DNA of 8,735 bases. Source: Cyanobacteriota bacterium (GTDB lineage: Bacteria > Cyanobacteriota > Cyanobacteriia > SKYG9). Shown here piece by piece: positions 4,821-8,735 of the stretch (position 1 is the first letter of the stretch; each line of letters opens with the position of its first letter). The notes under the pieces were generated by a model. The model saw only the letters and a program-made list of their open reading frames with translations. It was not told where the DNA came from and ran no database searches. A program made the translations under genes and the position numbers. The stretch spans positions 1 through 8,735 of the forward strand of contig JANWZG010000139.1 in assembly GCA_025054735.1 (NCBI GenBank). The letters are read 5' to 3'.

Positions 4821-7646
4821 ATGGCATCTGGTAATGAATTTGCACAGGAGTATCAAAGAGCCTTTAAGGCTTACTCACAGGGCATGTATGACCAGGCGGC
4901 GGAAATCGTTGACCAGTTGGTTGTTGACCGACCTGACGATCCCAGCGTCCGACTGCTGCGCGGCCATATTTATTGCTACGGCCTAGGCCAGTATGATATC
5001 GCTAGAGAGCAGTATAGTCTTGTACTTAACTTGACCTCTGACCCACAGTTTATTGACTATGCCAAGAGTGGCCTAGAGGCATCAGGAGGCGGGCTAGACT
5101 TGTCTACCAATGGCAGTCATGCTACTGAAGGTAGTGCCTATGATACTGCAGATGCGGTTAACGACAGTTATGGGGATATAGCAGCTTCTTCTGACTCTGC
5201 TAGTTCATCGAATACCTTTAGCAAAGCTACTGACGCGACGAACGACCCATTTGCCGACCCCTTCGCTGACAATCCATTTGGTAGCACAGATGCTGACGAT
5301 GCCACCTTTCATGATGACCCCTTCTCCTTTAGTAATAGTGAACCGAACGCTTCGGCTTTTCTGAGCGATAATGGTGATTCTCTAAGGCACTCATTTGGTG
5401 CTAGTGGGGCTGGCACTGATGATTTTCTAGATGAAAACAATCCATTTTCGAGTGGCATCAATGCTGATGAACCTGATTTCCTGTCTAGCTCGACACAAGA
5501 CCTTCGCAGCAGCAATGACGGCGGCACAGACTCTACGTACCTAGTTCAAGACAATGTAGTTGCCAATGAAAATTCTGCCGACTTGTTTACACCTTATAGC
5601 CAGCCATCTGAAGAGTCAACCCAGTTTATGCGTGATTCTGACTTTTCTCAAGGCTCAAGTGGTGCAAGTGGCTTTAATCCTCATCGCTCACGTCTGCCCG
5701 ATATCCCAATTACCGGTGATGACGATGCCATGACATTTGTGTCATCTACTAGCTGGGATGGCTCTTCAGGTATGGGAATCAGTGCTCCTCCAAATGAGTT
5801 TCAATCTGATCTGGCCGACAGTGAGATGGCTACATCCAGTGACATGGCTTCGTCAGGCTTTTCCATAGGCCATGACGCTGGGGACTTTATGACTGATTTT
5901 GACGAGTTTGATGATTTGGGAAATATAAGCGAGTTTGATTTGGCTGAAAATTCTCAGGGGTTTGCTATAGCTGCTGATGGTTATGGTTCAGATCGTGGTG
6001 GCGGGTCGGTTGGCGTTCAGCAGCCGTTCGCGATCGACGATACAGATTCTTCGCGGCGCTCTTCCTCTGGATTCGGCAGAAACAGTCGCTCCTCGTTGTC
6101 TGATGATGAAGTCTTTCGGTTCGATACTAGCTCAGACAGGGTGCCTAATTTTACCTTGTCTGAGCAAGTCTCAGTAGAGCCAGATTCTCCTGACAGTCAA
6201 GGGCCTCTGGCTTTCTTAGAAAATGCTCCTCTTCCTAGAAAGCAGATTTACACAGCATTGATTACTGGGGTGGTCACCGCCGTTTCAGTGGCTATTGTTC
6301 ATGCTGTTGCTGTGCCTCGCCTTGACGCAGAAAACAACCCGCAAGGGGTAGTTGATAAGTTAAAGCTGACTAGTTTTATTACCTTGTTAGCAGCCGGAAT
6401 TGGTGGTGGTGCGACTGCCTATGGTCTAGGACAGGCCACTACCCGACAAATTAAGCGGACAACAAGTAACCTGCAATCGCAGTTTAATGCTATGGCTCAA
6501 GGCAACTTTGATGCCCGCGCCACTATATACTCCCAAGATGAGTTTGGCCAATTAGCAGCCGGATTTAACCAGATGAGCCGAGTTGTATTTACTAGCATTA
6601 CGGAAGCTCAGCGCAAGGTGGAAGAGGCAGAACAGGCTAAGGAAGATCTACAGCGCCAAGTAATTCGGTTGCTAGACGATGTAGAAGGTGCAGCCCGAGG
6701 TGACCTAACTGTACAAGCTGAGGTGACTGCTGATGTGTTGGGTGCCGTTGCAGACTCGTTTAACCTGACGATTCAGAACCTGCGAGAACTAGTACTGCAA
6801 GTAACCCGTGCTGCTCGTCAGGTAAATAAAGGCTCTGCGGATTCGGAAATGTTTGCGCGAGGCTTGTCATCAGATGCACTGAGGCAGGCAGAAGAGTTGG
6901 CTGTGACCTTAAATTCTGTCCAGGTTATGACCGAGTCTATTCAGCGGGTTGCTGACAGCGCTCGTCAGGCGGAAGAGGTGGCTAGAGCAGCATCTGCAAC
7001 TGCTCTCAAGGGCGGAGAAGCTGTGGAATCAACTGTGGCTGGTATCTTGCGTATTCGAGAGACAGTAGCAGAGACTACTCGCAAGGTGAAGCGTCTAGCG
7101 GAGTCATCTCAAGAGATTTCTAAGATTGTGGCGTTGATTTCTCAGATTGCATCCCGTACTAACTTGCTGGCACTAAACGCAAGTATTGAGGCGGCTCGAG
7201 CAGGTGAAGCAGGTCGAGGGTTTGCGATCGTAGCAGATGAGGTACGTCAGCTAGCAGACCGGGCTGCTAAAGCATCGAAGGAAATTGAACAGATTGTATT
7301 GCAGATTCAGAGTGAAACCAGCTCAGTAATGACAGCAATGGAAGAAGGTACCCAGCAAGTTATTGAGGGTACAAGGCTGGCTGAGCAAGCAAAGCGCTCC
7401 CTGGATGAGATTATTCAAGTATCTAATCGCATCGATGCTCTAGTGCGGTCAATCACGGCTGATACCGTAGAGCAGACAGAAACTTCTCGTCAGGTTGCTC
7501 ACGTTATGCAATCTGTAGAATTAACGGCTCAAGAAACATCTCAAGAAGCGCAGCGGGTGTCTGGTGCTCTTCAAAGTCTTGTAGGTGTTGCTCGTGAATT
7601 GTTGAACTCGGTAGAACGATTCCGCGTAGAACAAATGGAGCGATAG
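4821..7646 (+). CDS. hmpD: Membrane methyl-accepting chemotaxis protein, HmpD/PilJ type
   Basis: The 941-residue receptor has several parts. Residues 1-85 are helical with TPR-like spacing (AYSQGMYDQAAEIVDQL, then GQYDIAREQYSLVL). Residues 90-465 are Ser/Asp/Gly-rich and probably disordered, with DPF/NPF motifs. Two membrane segments lie at about 477-498 and 518-536, joined by only about 20 residues. A HAMP domain (about 537-591) and a second HAMP-like unit (about 611-665) precede the methyl-accepting signalling domain (about 680-930). Its hairpin tip includes ASRTNLLALNASIEAARAGE and GRGFAIVADEVRQLA, the surface that binds CheW and CheA. There is no room for a periplasmic ligand domain, so input is probably intracellular or through the membrane. 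The C-terminus (FRVEQMER) lacks an NWETF-type CheR/CheB tether. It lies between the CheW and CheA genes, four bases from the latter. Family assignment is certain; the signal is unknown. Confidence 0.94.
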   Translation: MASGNEFAQEYQRAFKAYSQGMYDQAAEIVDQLVVDRPDDPSVRLLRGHIYCYGLGQYDIAREQYSLVLNLTSDPQFIDYAKSGLEASGGGLDLSTNGSHATEGSAYDTADAVNDSYGDIAASSDSASSSNTFSKATDATNDPFADPFADNPFGSTDADDATFHDDPFSFSNSEPNASAFLSDNGDSLRHSFGASGAGTDDFLDENNPFSSGINADEPDFLSSSTQDLRSSNDGGTDSTYLVQDNVVANENSADLFTPYSQPSEESTQFMRDSDFSQGSSGASGFNPHRSRLPDIPITGDDDAMTFVSSTSWDGSSGMGISAPPNEFQSDLADSEMATSSDMASSGFSIGHDAGDFMTDFDEFDDLGNISEFDLAENSQGFAIAADGYGSDRGGGSVGVQQPFAIDDTDSSRRSSSGFGRNSRSSLSDDEVFRFDTSSDRVPNFTLSEQVSVEPDSPDSQGPLAFLENAPLPRKQIYTALITGVVTAVSVAIVHAVAVPRLDAENNPQGVVDKLKLTSFITLLAAGIGGGATAYGLGQATTRQIKRTTSNLQSQFNAMAQGNFDARATIYSQDEFGQLAAGFNQMSRVVFTSITEAQRKVEEAEQAKEDLQRQVIRLLDDVEGAARGDLTVQAEVTADVLGAVADSFNLTIQNLRELVLQVTRAARQVNKGSADSEMFARGLSSDALRQAEELAVTLNSVQVMTESIQRVADSARQAEEVARAASATALKGGEAVESTVAGILRIRETVAETTRKVKRLAESSQEISKIVALISQIASRTNLLALNASIEAARAGEAGRGFAIVADEVRQLADRAAKASKEIEQIVLQIQSETSSVMTAMEEGTQQVIEGTRLAEQAKRSLDEIIQVSNRIDALVRSITADTVEQTETSRQVAHVMQSVELTAQETSQEAQRVSGALQSLVGVARELLNSVERFRVEQMER
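5244..5447 (+). repeat. DPF/NPF motif cluster within hmpD
   Basis: Inside the acidic linker of the receptor, DPF occurs at residues 142-144, 146-148 and 166-168, and NPF at 151-153 and 207-209, in a setting rich in Ser, Asp and Phe. The first three form a tight tandem, DPFADPFADNPF (5244-5279). Such short motifs in disordered regions often bind folded partners; the partner here is unknown. Confidence 0.55.
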
Positions 7647-7650
7647 GGTT

Positions 7651-8735
7651 ATGCAGCCGGAACAACAACAGCGCATTACAGCCTACTTTATTGAGGAAGC
7701 AAAGGAGCACTTAGCGACGATCGAGCAGGGCTTGTCAAACCTGCAGGCTACGATCAGCGATGCGGAAGCTATTAATGATGTGTATCGTGCAGCTCACTCA
7801 ATTAAGGGCGGTGCAGCTATGTTGGGGTTTACAGGTATTCAAACCGTAGCCCATCGGCTAGAAGATTTCTTTAAGGTTCTAAGGGAAACACCTATCCGCT
7901 CAGATAAACATCTTGAGTCATTGTTTACAGCAGTCTATGACGTGCTAGTTCGCCTAGTTGGTGTGCTTGAGCAGAATGGCACGCTTACCGCCGAGGATGC
8001 CCAGGGCCAGTTGGCAGCAATCGAACCGACGATTACCCAACTCCGCCGACATCTTGATACTCTGTCCGCTACTTCCCCCGTCCATATCCCTATCACAACT
8101 GCTACTCCTGCTGCAACATCTAATCCTGAAGTGAGGTCAACCATGCCAGAACATAGTGCACTGTTGCTAACATTCCAGAGCGATGTTCCTGCTCAGCTCA
8201 GGGAAATGCTTCAGCTATTCAAGCAAGGTGACTCTCATCAAACTCGACAGGCGCTACAAGATTGTTGCCAACGCTTAAGCCGCATAGGAGAGCAATTTGA
8301 CCTCTCTCGCTGGATTGAATTGTTAAATCTGTCTCAGCGTGCGATCGCCCATGAAGCTAACTCCTATCGTACCCTTGCTCAGGTTGTCATCAAATCAATC
8401 AAACAAGCCCAAGATCTTGTACTAGCTGATCAAGCAAACCTGATCACCCCTACTGATGATTTGCTGGCACTAGTGCCTGCTTCAGAACCCCTATATACGG
8501 GTGACGATGAAAGCTTAGATGATCTGTTAAGTATTGGCGAGGAACTGCTACTAGACAGTGGTACTCACCATCAAAGTAGTGCTCTGGCAGAGCTTACCGA
8601 ATGGTCTGAGTCCCACACCGAAAGTTTTGATTTCACTGGCTTAGAGGCTGCTATGCCCGATGAAATCTCATCTGAATCTGACGACAGTCTCAGTCTAAGT
8701 GATGCTCCAGGCCCAGAGGTCGATATTGCCGAATT
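7651..8735 (+). CDS. hmpE: CheA-like histidine kinase, N-terminal 361 codons (3' end outside window), HmpE/PilL type
   Basis: The ATG follows the receptor stop after four bases, with GGAG (7637-7640) ten bases upstream inside the end of hmpD. Residues 1-130 form an Hpt (P1) domain; the phosphorylated residue should be H49 in AAHSIKGGAAMLG. A Pro/Thr/Ala linker (about 140-165) follows. Next comes a helical block (about 168-265, including LREMLQLFKQGD and VVIKSIKQAQDLVL) that resembles a second Hpt-like unit but has no HSIKG motif. From about 270 to the edge the protein is acidic and low in complexity. The dimerisation, ATPase, CheW-like and any receiver domains would lie beyond the window. The frame is open to the last base. 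By family, the kinase phosphorylates itself and passes phosphate to receivers such as those of hmpA and hmpB. Confidence 0.92.
   Translation, partial: MQPEQQQRITAYFIEEAKEHLATIEQGLSNLQATISDAEAINDVYRAAHSIKGGAAMLGFTGIQTVAHRLEDFFKVLRETPIRSDKHLESLFTAVYDVLVRLVGVLEQNGTLTAEDAQGQLAAIEPTITQLRRHLDTLSATSPVHIPITTATPAATSNPEVRSTMPEHSALLLTFQSDVPAQLREMLQLFKQGDSHQTRQALQDCCQRLSRIGEQFDLSRWIELLNLSQRAIAHEANSYRTLAQVVIKSIKQAQDLVLADQANLITPTDDLLALVPASEPLYTGDDESLDDLLSIGEELLLDSGTHHQSSALAELTEWSESHTESFDFTGLEAAMPDEISSESDDSLSLSDAPGPEVDIAE
8341..8348. repeat. HIP1 octamer GCGATCGC
   Basis: One exact copy of the cyanobacterial highly iterated palindrome lies within hmpE. Near copies with one end base changed (GCGATCGA or GCGATCGT) occur near 207, 2518, 6030 and 7224. 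This supports a cyanobacterial host but carries no gene function here. Confidence 0.7.

Noticed and set aside
7504..7710. Minus-strand frame across the hmpD-hmpE junction
   Set aside because: It is antisense to two well-supported genes and shows no family features.
1..8735. CRISPR arrays, tRNA or rRNA genes, insertion sequences or prophage genes
   Set aside because: None was seen: there are no regularly spaced repeats, no transposase-like frames and no RNA-gene signatures on either strand.

Overview
The window looks cyanobacterial. It carries one pilus-taxis (chemotaxis-like) cluster in the gene order of the Nostoc hmp locus and of the Synechocystis pilG-pilH-pilI-pilJ genes. Supporting signs are a PatA-type (PATAN/DUF4388 plus receiver) regulator, an HmpF coiled-coil protein opening with VLYLAEVQKGKGGLLGG, and one exact HIP1 octamer (GCGATCGC). 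The species cannot be named from this stretch.

Layout: positions 1-1383 (minus strand) hold the first 461 codons of hmpF, cut by the left edge. A gene-free divergent spacer of about 1 kb (1384-2379) follows, with several inverted repeats and promoter-like elements. On the plus strand come five genes in a row: a PatA-like regulator (hmpA/pilG type, 2380-3714), a single-domain CheY-like regulator (hmpB/pilH, 3827-4192), a CheW-like coupling protein (hmpC/pilI, 4209-4742), a membrane chemoreceptor (hmpD/pilJ, 4821-7646) and the N-terminal part of a CheA-like kinase (hmpE/pilL, 7651 to the right edge). Spacings are 112, 16, 78 and 4 bases, and no convincing terminator lies between the genes, so one operon is likely.

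Working model, from knowledge of the families: the receptor and CheW form an array with CheA. CheA phosphorylates itself on a His in its first Hpt domain and passes phosphate to receiver domains on the PatA-like and CheY-like proteins. These steer type IV pilus activity, with HmpF as a coiled-coil partner at the pilus.

The system is therefore a known type. The less ordinary points are (i) a receptor with almost no periplasmic part but about 470 cytoplasmic residues ahead of its first membrane segment, a TPR-like start followed by a Ser/Asp-rich region with DPF/NPF motifs; (ii) a dyad resembling an NtcA/CRP-family site placed 22 bases ahead of a TAN3T -10 box before hmpA; and (iii) an 18-base near-perfect palindrome in the divergent spacer. 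Two start codons are placed downstream of the longest possible reading frames: hmpA at 2380 and hmpD at 4821.
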